Source: an uncultured Prevotellaceae bacterium
Lineage (GTDB): Bacteria; Bacteroidota; Bacteroidia; Bacteroidales; Bacteroidaceae
DNA: 58,289 nucleotides
Assembly (NCBI GenBank): GCA_900321965.1
Contig: ONYA01000018.1
Span: forward strand, 1 to 58,289
Direction: 5' to 3'
The number at the start of each line of letters is the position of its first letter. Positions within the stretch are counted from its first letter, which is position 1. Shown one piece after another: positions 24,685-34,300 of the stretch. A program made the position numbers and the translations under genes. Under the pieces are notes generated by a model. That model saw only the letters and a program-made list of their open reading frames with translations. It was not told the DNA's origin and made no database searches.

Positions 24685-24726
24685 GAAGATAGCCACGTAC
24701 CCTATGAAGGGAGCGTAAAGAAATAA

Positions 24727-24763
24727 AAAGAGGCCTGTCGTTCTTGCGACGGGCCTCTTTCCA
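24727..24763 (+). terminator. Attenuator hairpin before trpB
   Basis: A 14-bp continuous stem (24727-24740 with 24747-24760, including one G-U pair; 6-nt loop) whose 3' arm ends CCTCTTT. It lies 42 nt after the leader stop codon and 35 bp before trpB. The U-tract is short, so termination strength is uncertain. A smaller hairpin (CCCT/AGGG) lies at 24696-24715. No convincing antiterminator pairing was found by eye. Confidence 0.65.
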
Positions 24764-24795
24764 TTAAAAGGTGAAACAACCAAAAACTTTTATAT

Positions 24796-25998
24796 ATGAA
24801 CTATCAAGTTGACGAAAATGGATTTTACGGAGAATTTGGCGGAGCCTACGTGCCTGAGATTCTCTATGCCACGGTAAGAAACCTGCAAGAGCAGTACCTT
24901 GGCATCATCGAGAGCGAGGAATTCAAGACGGAGTACCACGCCCTGCTGCGCGACTATGTGGGACGTCCCTCACCACTTTATTATGCCCGCAGGATGAGCG
25001 AGCACTACGGTTGCCAACTCTATCTGAAGCGTGAAGATCTGAACCACACGGGCGCTCACAAAATCAACAACACCGTCGGACAGATTCTCTTAGCGAAGAA
25101 GATGGGGAAAACGCGCATCATCGCGGAGACGGGTGCTGGACAGCACGGTGTGGCAACAGCCACGGTATGCGCCTTGATGGGTATGCAGTGCGAGGTGTTC
25201 ATGGGGGCCACTGACGTGGAACGCCAGCATACCAATGTCGAGCGTATGAAGATGTTAGGCGCTACAGTGCATCCCGTCCGCACAGGCAACATGACCTTGT
25301 CTGACGCCTGCTCTGAGGCTATCCGCGACTGGTGCTGTCATCCTAACGACACCTTTTATATTGTTGGCTCAACGATGGGACCTCATCCCTACCCCGACCT
25401 CGTAGCCCGTATGCAGAGCGTCATCTCTGAAGAAATCAAATTGCAGTTAGAAGAGAAGATCGGGCGCAACTACCCTGATTATCTTGTTGCCTGCATCGGC
25501 GGCGGCTCTAATGCTGCTGGCACCATCTACCACTATATGAACGACGACCGCGTGAAAGTAGTACTGGCAGAGGCTGGCGGCCACGGTTGGGACACGGACT
25601 ACACCGCCGCCACCATCCATCGCGGCACGGTAGGCATCCTGCACGGCGCAAAGATGCTCGTCATGCAAGATGAGGACGGCCAGATACAGGAGGCATTTAC
25701 CATCAGTGCCGGTCTGGACTATCCTGGCGTCGGCCCCATGCACTGCAACATGGCCAAGCAGGGACGCACGCAGGTGCTCTCCATCAACGACGACGAGGCT
25801 ATCCGTGGCGGCTACGAGCTGACACGTATGGAGGGTATCATACCGGCCATCGAGTCGGCCCACGCCATTGCTGCCCTGTCGAAGATGCAGTTCAAGCCCG
25901 ACGACGTTGTGGTGCTGACTGTCAGCGGCCGCGGCGATAAAGACATAGAGACCTATCTTAACAACAAAGACTTAGCAGGAGATTATGGAAGTTTTTAA
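24796..25998 (+). CDS. trpB: Tryptophan synthase beta chain
   Basis: PLP enzyme that joins indole and serine to give Trp; works as alpha2-beta2 with TrpA. 400 residues, full length. The Schiff-base Lys K89 lies in HTGAHKINN, and GGGSNA near 231-236 holds the PLP phosphate. It is the standard TrpB1 type. It leads the operon in the order trpB-E-G-D-C-F-A, which is usual for Bacteroidetes, and overlaps trpE by 14 nt. A leader peptide and hairpin stand upstream. Its first-gene position would let it also use salvaged indole. Confidence 0.97.
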   Translation: MNYQVDENGFYGEFGGAYVPEILYATVRNLQEQYLGIIESEEFKTEYHALLRDYVGRPSPLYYARRMSEHYGCQLYLKREDLNHTGAHKINNTVGQILLAKKMGKTRIIAETGAGQHGVATATVCALMGMQCEVFMGATDVERQHTNVERMKMLGATVHPVRTGNMTLSDACSEAIRDWCCHPNDTFYIVGSTMGPHPYPDLVARMQSVISEEIKLQLEEKIGRNYPDYLVACIGGGSNAAGTIYHYMNDDRVKVVLAEAGGHGWDTDYTAATIHRGTVGILHGAKMLVMQDEDGQIQEAFTISAGLDYPGVGPMHCNMAKQGRTQVLSINDDEAIRGGYELTRMEGIIPAIESAHAIAALSKMQFKPDDVVVLTVSGRGDKDIETYLNNKDLAGDYGSF

Positions 25999-27376
25999 TT
26001 TCACCACGACAAGCCGCACCATCTTGGGCGACCTCTACACCCCTGTCGGGGTCTATATGCGACTGCGAGACCTCTATCCGCAGAGTGCGCTGATGGAAAG
26101 TTCCGACTATCACGACCAGAGCAATTCACGCTCCTTTATCGGCATCCATCCCTTAGCCTCAGTAGCTATCGGCCATGGACTGGCCACCGTCACCTACCCT
26201 GACAGCCAGACTTTCACGCAACCGTTAAGTGCTGACTTCAGCTCTGCCGATGCCATCCACGCCCTTATCGACCACATCCACGTCGAGGGCGACGACGCCA
26301 ACGCCTGCGGCCTCTTCGGGTATACCAGCTTCAATGCCGTACGCTATTTTGAGAACATTGCCGTGAAAGACGAGACGCAGGAACGGAACGATGCTCCCGA
26401 CGTGCTCTACGTCCTATACAAGACGGTCATCGTCTTTGACCACCATAACAACCAATTGAAGATGGTGACGATGGGCGATGCTACGGACATAGACGCCGTC
26501 CAGAAGGCCATGAACCGCAACAACGTCCGCGAGTACGACTTCCATCCTGTTGGCGACGTCAGTTCGACACTGACCGACGAAGAGCACAAGGCCAACATAC
26601 GGCGGGGCATCCAGCACTGCCTACGCGGCGATGTGTTCCAGATTGTACTCTCCCGCCGTTTCATACAGCGTTTTGAAGGCGACGACTTCAAACTCTATCG
26701 CGCCCTGCGCAGTATCAATCCCTCGCCCTACCTCTTCTATTTTGACTTCGGCGGTTTCCGTATTTTCGGATCAAGTCCTGAGACGCACTGCCGGATAGAG
26801 GGCAGAAAGGCATACATCGACCCCATAGCAGGCACAACCAAGCGTACGGGTGACGCCGAGGCCGACCGCAAGGGTGCTGAGTTCCTGCGCAACGATCCGA
26901 AGGAGAATGCCGAGCACGTCATGCTCGTCGACCTGGCCCGCAACGACCTCTCACGCAACTGTCATGGCGTCAAGGTTGACTATTACAAGGACATCCAGTA
27001 TTATTCACACGTCATCCATCTGGTCAGCCGTGTCAGCGGCGAACTGGATGCCGACAAGGATCCCATCAAGGCGTTTATCGACACCTTCCCTGCCGGTACG
27101 CTCAGTGGTGCACCGAAAGTGCGCGCCATGCAGCTCATCTCCGAATATGAGCCGCATAACCGCGGCGCCTACGGCGGTTGCATCGGCATCATTGGACTTG
27201 ACGGCTCGCTGAATCAGGCCATCACCATCCGCACATTCGTATCGCGTGGCGGAGAACTGTGGTTCCAGGCTGGCGGCGGTATTGTTGCCAAGAGCAACGA
27301 AGAGTATGAGTTACAAGAAGTAAACAACAAACTGGGTGCGCTGCGTCGCGCCATAGAAAAAGCAGCACAATTATGA
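25985..27376 (+). CDS. trpE: Anthranilate synthase component I
   Basis: Chorismate to anthranilate with TrpG-supplied ammonia; first committed step. 463 residues. The N-terminal domain carries MESSDYHDQSNSRSFIG near 37-53, the place of the LLES feedback-binding motif in other TrpE proteins. The chorismate-binding domain has GSSPETH, PIAGTTKRTGD, ENAEHVMLVDLARNDL and GTLSGAPKVRAM. It overlaps trpB by 14 nt and trpG by 4 nt (ATGA), so the three are translationally coupled. Likely Trp-inhibited, but the residues are too divergent to be sure. Confidence 0.96.
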   Translation: MEVFNFTTTSRTILGDLYTPVGVYMRLRDLYPQSALMESSDYHDQSNSRSFIGIHPLASVAIGHGLATVTYPDSQTFTQPLSADFSSADAIHALIDHIHVEGDDANACGLFGYTSFNAVRYFENIAVKDETQERNDAPDVLYVLYKTVIVFDHHNNQLKMVTMGDATDIDAVQKAMNRNNVREYDFHPVGDVSSTLTDEEHKANIRRGIQHCLRGDVFQIVLSRRFIQRFEGDDFKLYRALRSINPSPYLFYFDFGGFRIFGSSPETHCRIEGRKAYIDPIAGTTKRTGDAEADRKGAEFLRNDPKENAEHVMLVDLARNDLSRNCHGVKVDYYKDIQYYSHVIHLVSRVSGELDADKDPIKAFIDTFPAGTLSGAPKVRAMQLISEYEPHNRGAYGGCIGIIGLDGSLNQAITIRTFVSRGGELWFQAGGGIVAKSNEEYELQEVNNKLGALRRAIEKAAQL

Positions 27377-27936
27377 AAATAGCCATTATCGACAACTACG
27401 ACTCGTTCACCTTTAACTTAGCCCACCTGCTACGTGAACTGAAAGCAGAGGTCACCGTGCTGCGTAACGACCAGTTCCAGCTTCCCGACCTCGAAGTCTA
27501 TAGCAAAATCGTACTCAGCCCAGGCCCCGGCATCCCCTCAGAGGCAGGACTGCTCTGCGACGTTATCCGCACCTATGCTGGACGCAAGCCTATCCTCGGC
27601 GTCTGTCTGGGCCACCAGGCCATCGGCGAGGTCTTCGGCGGACGTTTAGAGAACCTGAGTGACGTTTTCCACGGTGTGGCCACCCCATGCCATGTCACGA
27701 ACGACGACCCCATCTTCAGCGGTCTTGACAAAGACATCACCGTAGGGCGATACCATTCATGGGTTGTCTCCCGCGACGGTTTCCCCGATTGCTTGGAGGT
27801 GACCGCTGAGAGCGACGAGGGCTACATTATGGCCCTAAAGCATAAAGAACTGAACATTCGTGGCATACAATTCCACCCCGAGAGTGTGCTGACACCCGAC
27901 GGCAGGAAGATGCTGCAGAACTGGATGTTTTTATAA
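27373..27936 (+). CDS. trpG: Anthranilate synthase component II (glutamine amidotransferase)
   Basis: Class I glutaminase that delivers ammonia to TrpE. 187 residues. Catalytic triad: C78 in GVCLGHQ, H168 and E170 in IQFHPES; the oxyanion loop is SPGPGIP at 49-55. It overlaps trpE by 4 nt. In many bacteria the trp-linked TrpG also serves p-aminobenzoate synthesis; no pabB is in the window to test that. Confidence 0.96.
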   Translation: MKIAIIDNYDSFTFNLAHLLRELKAEVTVLRNDQFQLPDLEVYSKIVLSPGPGIPSEAGLLCDVIRTYAGRKPILGVCLGHQAIGEVFGGRLENLSDVFHGVATPCHVTNDDPIFSGLDKDITVGRYHSWVVSRDGFPDCLEVTAESDEGYIMALKHKELNIRGIQFHPESVLTPDGRKMLQNWMFL

Positions 27937-27964
27937 TATAGCAACACTAAACACAGACAACAAT

Positions 27965-28963
27965 ATGAAAGAAATTTTAGAAAAGCTCCTGAACCATGAG
28001 GAGCTCTCCCGTGAGGAGATGAAACAGATTCTGATTGGTATTACCCAGAGTGAATATCCCACAGAGCAGATAACAGCCCTGCTGACAGCCCTGCAGATGC
28101 GTGGTGTCACCGTTGACGAGCTTCTCGGCTTCCGTGACGGTATCTTAGAGACTGGCGTCCCTGTCCCCCTGAAGTGCAACCGCTACATCGACGTCGTCGG
28201 TACTGGCGGCGACCGCAAGAACACCTTTAATATCTCGACGACCTCGTGTTTCGTTATTGCCGGTGCCGGCTACAAGGTAGCCAAGCATGGCAACTATGCT
28301 GCCACGTCAACCTCAGGTGCATCGAACGTTATCGCCCAGCACGGTGTGAAATTTACCGACGACCTCGACCAGCTGAACCGCTGTATGGACGAGGCGGGCA
28401 TTGTCTACCTGCACGCCCAGCTCTTTGCCCGTGCCATGAAGTTCGTCGGTCCCATCCGTAAGGCCCTGCCTTTCCCCACCATCTTCAACCTGCTCGGCCC
28501 GTTAGTCAATCCCAGCCAGCCCAGCTGCCAACTGCTCGGTGTAGCCAACCTCGACCAGATGCGCCTCTACCATCAGGTATACCAGCGCCTCGGCATCGAC
28601 TACGGCATCGTCAACTCCATCGACGGCTACGACGAAATCTCGCTGACAGGCGACTTCAAGGTAACGACCAATAACTACGAGCGCATCTTCTCGCCCGCCG
28701 ACCTCGGATTCGCTACGGCCAAGCCAGAAGAGCTGGTAGCCGGAGCCACTGAAGTGGAGGCCAAGGAGATATTCGACTCCGTACTTGAGAACCGCGCCCT
28801 GCCTGCCCAGAAGAATATTGTACTGGCTAACGCAGCCTTCGGTATACAGGTATTGGAGAAGGGACAGAAATCCATCGAAGAGTGCATCGCCATTGCACGG
28901 GAGTCGATCGACAGCGGTGCTGCCATCCGTACCTTCAAGAAATTCGTAGAACTAAATTCATAA
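27965..28963 (+). CDS. trpD: Anthranilate phosphoribosyltransferase
   Basis: Transfers phosphoribose from PRPP to anthranilate. 332 residues. The PRPP-binding GTGGDRKNTFNIST begins near residue 79, followed by KHGN and the conserved helical N-terminal domain. Not fused to TrpG, unlike the enterobacterial form. The 28-bp gap from trpG is the largest inside the operon and contains no promoter or terminator. Confidence 0.96.
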   Translation: MKEILEKLLNHEELSREEMKQILIGITQSEYPTEQITALLTALQMRGVTVDELLGFRDGILETGVPVPLKCNRYIDVVGTGGDRKNTFNISTTSCFVIAGAGYKVAKHGNYAATSTSGASNVIAQHGVKFTDDLDQLNRCMDEAGIVYLHAQLFARAMKFVGPIRKALPFPTIFNLLGPLVNPSQPSCQLLGVANLDQMRLYHQVYQRLGIDYGIVNSIDGYDEISLTGDFKVTTNNYERIFSPADLGFATAKPEELVAGATEVEAKEIFDSVLENRALPAQKNIVLANAAFGIQVLEKGQKSIEECIAIARESIDSGAAIRTFKKFVELNS

Positions 28964-28966
28964 ATT

Positions 28967-29755
28967 ATGGCTGACATTTTAGAAGAGATCATCAACCACA
29001 AGAGAAAGGAAGTTGAGAACTACAAGAAGGAGCTCAGTCCCAGCATCATCCACATTCAGGTGGAGGCTCTGATGACGTCTCGAGTCCCCTCTTTCAGTAA
29101 AGCGCTGACAGACTCAGACACTGGCATCATTGCCGAACTGAAGCGTAAATCGCCCTCTAAAGGCTGGATTAATGAGCATTGCGATGTTGACAAGGTTCTC
29201 TCTAACTACGCGTCTGCCGGTGCTGCCGCCGTCAGCATTCTTACCGACGAGAAATTCTTTGGCGGCAGTCACGCCTATATGGTGATGGCTTCGCGCAAGA
29301 AGTTAGGCATTCCCATGCTCTACAAGAACTTCATCATCGACGAGTACCAGCTGTACCAGGCTCGACGCAGTGGCGCATCGGCCGTACTGCTGATTGCCGC
29401 CTGTCTGTCAAAGAGTGAGTGTAAGGCGCTGATAGAGAAAACCCACCAATTAGGTATGGAGGTTCTGTTAGAGATGCACAACGAGGAAGAACTGGAGTAT
29501 GCCGAATTAGAACCGGACATGTATGGCATCAACAACCGCAATCTGGGCACCTTCATCACAGACGTACAAAACTCCTATCGTCTGGCAGAACTGCTGCCAA
29601 GAGACGCTGTAAAGGTAAGCGAAAGCGGTATCAGCAACCCGAAGACCGTGCGCGAACTGCGTAACGCTGGTTTCAAGGGTTTCCTTATCGGCGAGACATT
29701 CATGAAGACAGAAGATCCTGGCAAGGCCCTAAAGAATTTCATTGATCGGATATGA
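28967..29755 (+). CDS. trpC: Indole-3-glycerol phosphate synthase
   Basis: TIM-barrel enzyme that closes the indole ring by decarboxylative cyclisation of CdRP. 262 residues, single domain (not fused to TrpF). The catalytic Lys and phosphate loop are seen in ELKRKSPSKGWI, ILTDEKFFGGS, LYKNFIIDEYQ, and GINNRNLGTF near the C-terminal half. It begins 3 bp after trpD and overlaps trpF by 4 nt. Confidence 0.96.
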   Translation: MADILEEIINHKRKEVENYKKELSPSIIHIQVEALMTSRVPSFSKALTDSDTGIIAELKRKSPSKGWINEHCDVDKVLSNYASAGAAAVSILTDEKFFGGSHAYMVMASRKKLGIPMLYKNFIIDEYQLYQARRSGASAVLLIAACLSKSECKALIEKTHQLGMEVLLEMHNEEELEYAELEPDMYGINNRNLGTFITDVQNSYRLAELLPRDAVKVSESGISNPKTVRELRNAGFKGFLIGETFMKTEDPGKALKNFIDRI

Positions 29756-30438
29756 TTATTAAAGTATGTGGTATGCGCGACGGCGACAATATACGTGAGG
29801 TCGCCGCGCTTGGAGTCGACTGGATAGGTATGATTTTCTGGCCGAAGTCACCGCGCAACGTAACGATGATTCCCACCCATGCCGGCATCATCCCCGACCG
29901 CGCCCCAACTATTGACGGAAAAGGAACAGACAGTCCCAAGCGCGTAGGTGTCTTTGTTGACGAAATGCCCCAGAACATTATCACCCGCGTCGTCAACTTC
30001 AAGCTTGACATCATCCAGCTGCACGGCCACGAGACACCCACCGTCATACGGAACCTCAGGAAGACGCTCGACCCCGATATACGTCACGGCATCCGCATCA
30101 TCAAGGCCATCAGCATTGGCTGTCGCGATGATATTGCCACATACAAAGACTATGAGGACTGCGTCGATTACTTTTTGTTCGACACCAAGTGTCAGACGGT
30201 GGGCGGTAGTGGTCAGCAGTTCGACTGGTCCATCCTTGACACCTACGACGGCAACAAGCCCTTCTTGCTGAGTGGCGGCATTGGCCCCGACGACGCTCCC
30301 CGCCTGAAAGAGTGGTTCCGTGCAGGCAGCGGTTCTTCTGCTGCGAAGTGTATCGGCATCGACCTCAACTCCCGCTTCGAGAGCGAACCCGGCATCAAAG
30401 ACATTACCAAACTTAAATTATTCTTAGAACAGCTATGA
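29752..30438 (+). CDS. trpF: Phosphoribosylanthranilate isomerase
   Basis: TIM-barrel isomerase converting PRA to CdRP. 228 residues, slightly longer than the usual 200-210 because of extra residues around GTDSPKR and RHGIRIIK. The opening [11 protein letters not shown] carries the catalytic Cys (C7), VGVFVDE and IQLHGHE follow, and the general-acid Asp lies in [19 protein letters not shown]. It overlaps both neighbours by 4 nt. Confidence 0.95.
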   Translation: MIIKVCGMRDGDNIREVAALGVDWIGMIFWPKSPRNVTMIPTHAGIIPDRAPTIDGKGTDSPKRVGVFVDEMPQNIITRVVNFKLDIIQLHGHETPTVIRNLRKTLDPDIRHGIRIIKAISIGCRDDIATYKDYEDCVDYFLFDTKCQTVGGSGQQFDWSILDTYDGNKPFLLSGGIGPDDAPRLKEWFRAGSGSSAAKCIGIDLNSRFESEPGIKDITKLKLFLEQL

Positions 30439-31214
30439 ACAAAATAAACCAAGTTTTCGCCCAGCGTGGCGACAAGAAACTGCTCAGTCTTTACTTCTGT
30501 GCTGGCAGTCCCACCCTCGACAGCACTGCCAACGTCATACTGACTATGCAGCGCCGAGGCATAGACTTCATTGAGGTAGGTATCCCCTTCAGCGACCCGC
30601 TGGCCGACGGTCCTGTCATCCAAACGGCAGCCACCAAGGCCTTGAAGAACGGCATGAACCTGCGTACACTCTTCAGTCAGCTACAATCCATTAAAGAGCA
30701 GGTACAGATACCCCTCATCCTGATGGGCTACCTCAACCCTATCCTGCATTACGGCATCGAGGCTTTCTGCCTGTCGTGTGTGGAAGCGGGTGTCTCAGGG
30801 ATGATCATTCCTGACCTGCCGTTCAAGGACTATTTAGAGGTGGTCAAGCCCATTGCCGACCGCTATGACCTGCGTGTCATCATGCTCATCACGCCAGAGA
30901 CCTCCGAGGAGCGCATCCGCTTCATCGACGAAAACACCGACGGCTTCATCTATATGGTATCTTCGGCAGCCATTACTGGTGCACAAAAGTCGTTCGATGA
31001 ACAGAAACAGGAGTACTTCAGACGCATCAATCAGATGCAGCTACGCAACCCCCGCATGATTGGTTTTGGCATTTCAAACGCCCAGACACTGAAGGCCGCC
31101 CAGGACAATGCTGCCGGTGCCATCATCGGTTCAAAGTTCGTCACCCTGCTCGACGAAGCCAGCGGTGATGCAGACATCGCCCTTGACAAGCTCTTTGCCG
31201 CACTCGAAAAATAA
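30435..31214 (+). CDS. trpA: Tryptophan synthase alpha chain
   Basis: Cleaves indole-3-glycerol phosphate to indole, which is channelled to TrpB. 259 residues. Catalytic Glu E47 and Asp D58 lie in [19 protein letters not shown] (45-63). Last gene of the operon, overlapping trpF by 4 nt. The 52 bp after it lead into the regulatory region of the pectinase operon; no strong terminator is visible, only a short ATTACGTAAT palindrome followed by Ts. Confidence 0.96.
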   Translation: MNKINQVFAQRGDKKLLSLYFCAGSPTLDSTANVILTMQRRGIDFIEVGIPFSDPLADGPVIQTAATKALKNGMNLRTLFSQLQSIKEQVQIPLILMGYLNPILHYGIEAFCLSCVEAGVSGMIIPDLPFKDYLEVVKPIADRYDLRVIMLITPETSEERIRFIDENTDGFIYMVSSAAITGAQKSFDEQKQEYFRRINQMQLRNPRMIGFGISNAQTLKAAQDNAAGAIIGSKFVTLLDEASGDADIALDKLFAALEK

Positions 31215-31240
31215 ACGATTACGTAATTTTTTCTGTCTTT

Positions 31241-31291
31241 TAGTTCGTAGTTTCGTGCTTTTTACGTATCTTTGCACCAAACTACGAACTA
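31241..31291. promoter_or_regulatory. Promoter of the pectinase operon inside a 13-bp inverted repeat
   Basis: TATCTTTG at 31267-31274 matches the -7 consensus; the -33 region (TTCG at 31244-31247) is poor. A perfect 13-bp inverted repeat, TAGTTCGTAGTTT (31241-31253) and AAACTACGAACTA (31279-31291), brackets it, covering the -33 region and the predicted transcription start. A weak -33 element combined with a symmetric site suggests an operator for a dimeric regulator. Confidence 0.6.
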
Positions 31292-31304
31292 AATCAATTA
31301 AGAC

Positions 31305-34300
31305 ATGAGAAAATTACTACAACTGATGCTTCTGTGTCTGCTATTCCCACTGATGGCTCATGCCAACCATTGGGACGAAGCCAAGTATAAGCAGATTGAA
31401 CAGAGTATCAAAACACCGAAACTAAACGACAAAGTGTACCTCATTACAAAGTTTGGTGCTAAGATTGATGGTACACCGGCAGAAAACCAAAAGGCCATTC
31501 AGAAAGCTATCGATAAAGCTTCGAAGAAAGGCGGTGGGCGCGTGATAGTTCCTGCCGGCTGCACCTTCCAAACAGGAGCCATTGAACTGAAGAGCGGCAT
31601 TAATCTGGAAATACAGGAAAACGCTGTACTGCAGTTCGCTTTCGAACCAGAGCTGTACCCCATCGTCGAGACGTCATGGGAGGGGCTGGAGTGTTTCAAC
31701 CTCTCACCCTGTGTCTACGCCTTTAAGGCTACTGACATTGCCGTTACTGGCAAAGGCACCATCGACGGCAGCGGCTCCAACGAGACATGGTGGCCGTGGT
31801 GTGGCGCTCCAAAGTTCGGATGGAAAGAGGGTGTCATCAGTCAGAAGATTGAAGCTCGTCCACGCCTGCTGAAGAGCGGTGAGGATGGCATACCGATGTA
31901 CGACGAGCAAGGCCAACGTTCACCTGAGCGTGTCTTCGGTCCCAAGGACGGGCTACGTCCACAACTGGTATCATTTAACAAGTGCGAGCGCATCCTCATT
32001 GAGGACGTCACCCTCCTGCGTTCGCCTTTCTGGGTGATTCACCCCCTGCACTCTACCAACATTACCGTCCGTCGTGTGAAGATGATTAACGACGGTCCCA
32101 ACGGCGACGGCTGCGACCCGGAGTGTTGCGACCGCGTACTGATTGAAGACTGTTTCTTCAACACTGGCGATGATTGTATTGCCATCAAGAGCGGACGCAA
32201 CCGCGACGGCCGTGAGCGCAATATGCCTTCGAAGAATATCATCATCCGCAATTGCACCATGCACAACGGCCACGGCGGCGTGGTGGTAGGCTCAGAAATT
32301 TCGGGTGGCTGTCAGAACGTCTACGCCCACGACTGCGTGATGGACTCGCCAAGCCTCGACCGTGTCTTGCGCATCAAGACCAATTCCTGCCGAGGCGGCA
32401 TCATCGAGAACATCAATATGCGCAACATCAAGGTGGGACAGTGTGCCGAGGCCGTGGTGAAAATCAACCTCGACTACGAGCATAACGAGATTTGCTGCCG
32501 CGGCTACAACCCCATCGTACGTAATATCAACGTGGAGAACGTCACCTGCAACAAGTCTAACTACGGTACCCTGATTGTTGCCCTCGACACCGTCTGCAAC
32601 GTCTACGACGTCAACATCCGCAACTGCCAGTTCAACGGCGTGGCCAAAGGTAACAAGATAACAGGACAGACGCGTGACATCCGTTACGACAATTACTACT
32701 GCAACGGTTCACTCTGTCTCACCGAGCTGCCCTACAAACATTACTCTGAATGGATGACCTACTCGGAGATGAAGCGTACGCCAAAGTCTTATATGCTCGA
32801 CTTCTCGACAAAGCCCAAGTGGAGCTATGTTATGGGCATTGAACTGGAAGGCATGCTCGACACCTATCTTAAATATGGTGGCGAGGACATTCGCCGCTAC
32901 TGTCAGGAGTACACCGACACAATGATCAATGCCAAAGGCGATATTCGCGGCTACGACATTCTGGACTATAACCTCGACAACATCCGCACTGGTCATTTCG
33001 TCACACGTATGTACCAGAAGTGGCCTGAGAAGAAGAACCTGCTGGCTATGCAAACGATGATGAAGCAGTTGCAGAACCAGCCACGCACCATCGCCGACAA
33101 GGTCTTCTGGCACAAGGCCATCTACGCCTATCAGGTGTGGCTCGACGGCATCTTCATGGGACTACCCTACCGCTGTCTGACCGCCCCTATTACCGTTAAG
33201 ACCGCCAAGGAGCAGAAAGCCATCTACGACGACGCCGTCAACCAACTGAAGATTACCTACGACCGCACCCTCGACCCGAAGACAGGTCTGAACCGCCATG
33301 CCTATGACGAGACACGCAAGACTTTCTGGGCAGACAAGGAGACGGGCTTGTCGCAGCACTGCTGGGGACGTGCTCAGGGATGGTACACGATGGCACTCAT
33401 CGAGGTGCTTGACGCTCTGCCTGAGTCTTACAGTCGCCGCTCGGAGGTCATCGACTTGCTGCGCAAGGATTTCGATGCCATCTTGAAATGGCAGGACAAG
33501 AAAAGCGGTACATGGTATCAGGTTATGGATTCTCCTGACAGAAAAGATAACTATCTGGAATCCACATGTTCAGCCATGTTTACTTATGCTTTACTTAAAG
33601 CCTATCGCAAGGGTTATGTCGGCACGAAATATCGCGACGCTGGCATCCGTGCTTACAAGGGAATGATCAACAATTTCATCAAGGTTAACCCTGACAAGAC
33701 CATCTCGCTGACCAACTGCTGCAGCGTTGCCGGCCTCGGTCCTGCCGCCACACCTGAGGTGGAGGCAGCCCTGAAGAAGATTAACCCCAAGGGCTCGGTC
33801 AAGGAGAACCGTCGCCGCGACGGTGGCTACGACTACTACCTGAGCGAACAGATACGCGACAACGACGCCAAGGGTCTTGGCCCGTTCATCTGGGCTTCGC
33901 TGGAAATGGAGATGTTAGGATACAACACTGAGAACACGACTGCCGATATCAACCGTCAGGCTGTGGTCACACGCAACAACCCCGTCATTACCAAGGCCGA
34001 CCCGCTAGCTTCTTTGACGGTAGGCAACGGCCACTTCGCCACGACGGTCGACGTCACTGGTCTCCAGTCTTTCCCTTTTGATTATGAGGCAGGTGTGCCT
34101 CTGACAGCCATGTCCGACTGGGGATGGCATAAGTTCGAAAACACCGGTGCCCTGACACCGTCTGACTCTGAGAAGTCTTTTGACCTCGGACACGGACATC
34201 AGGAAGTGTATGCCGTAGAGTACAAAGCGTCTAAAGGCGATGCTGCCCGAAACGTGGCTGCCACGGAGTATTTCCGCGTGAATCCGCATCGGCTGAACCT

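Noticed and set aside
31241-31291. Phase-variable invertible promoter
   Set aside because: The inverted repeats flank a promoter, but the segment between them is only 25 bp, far shorter than known Bacteroides invertible promoters (over 100 bp), and no site-specific recombinase gene is near.
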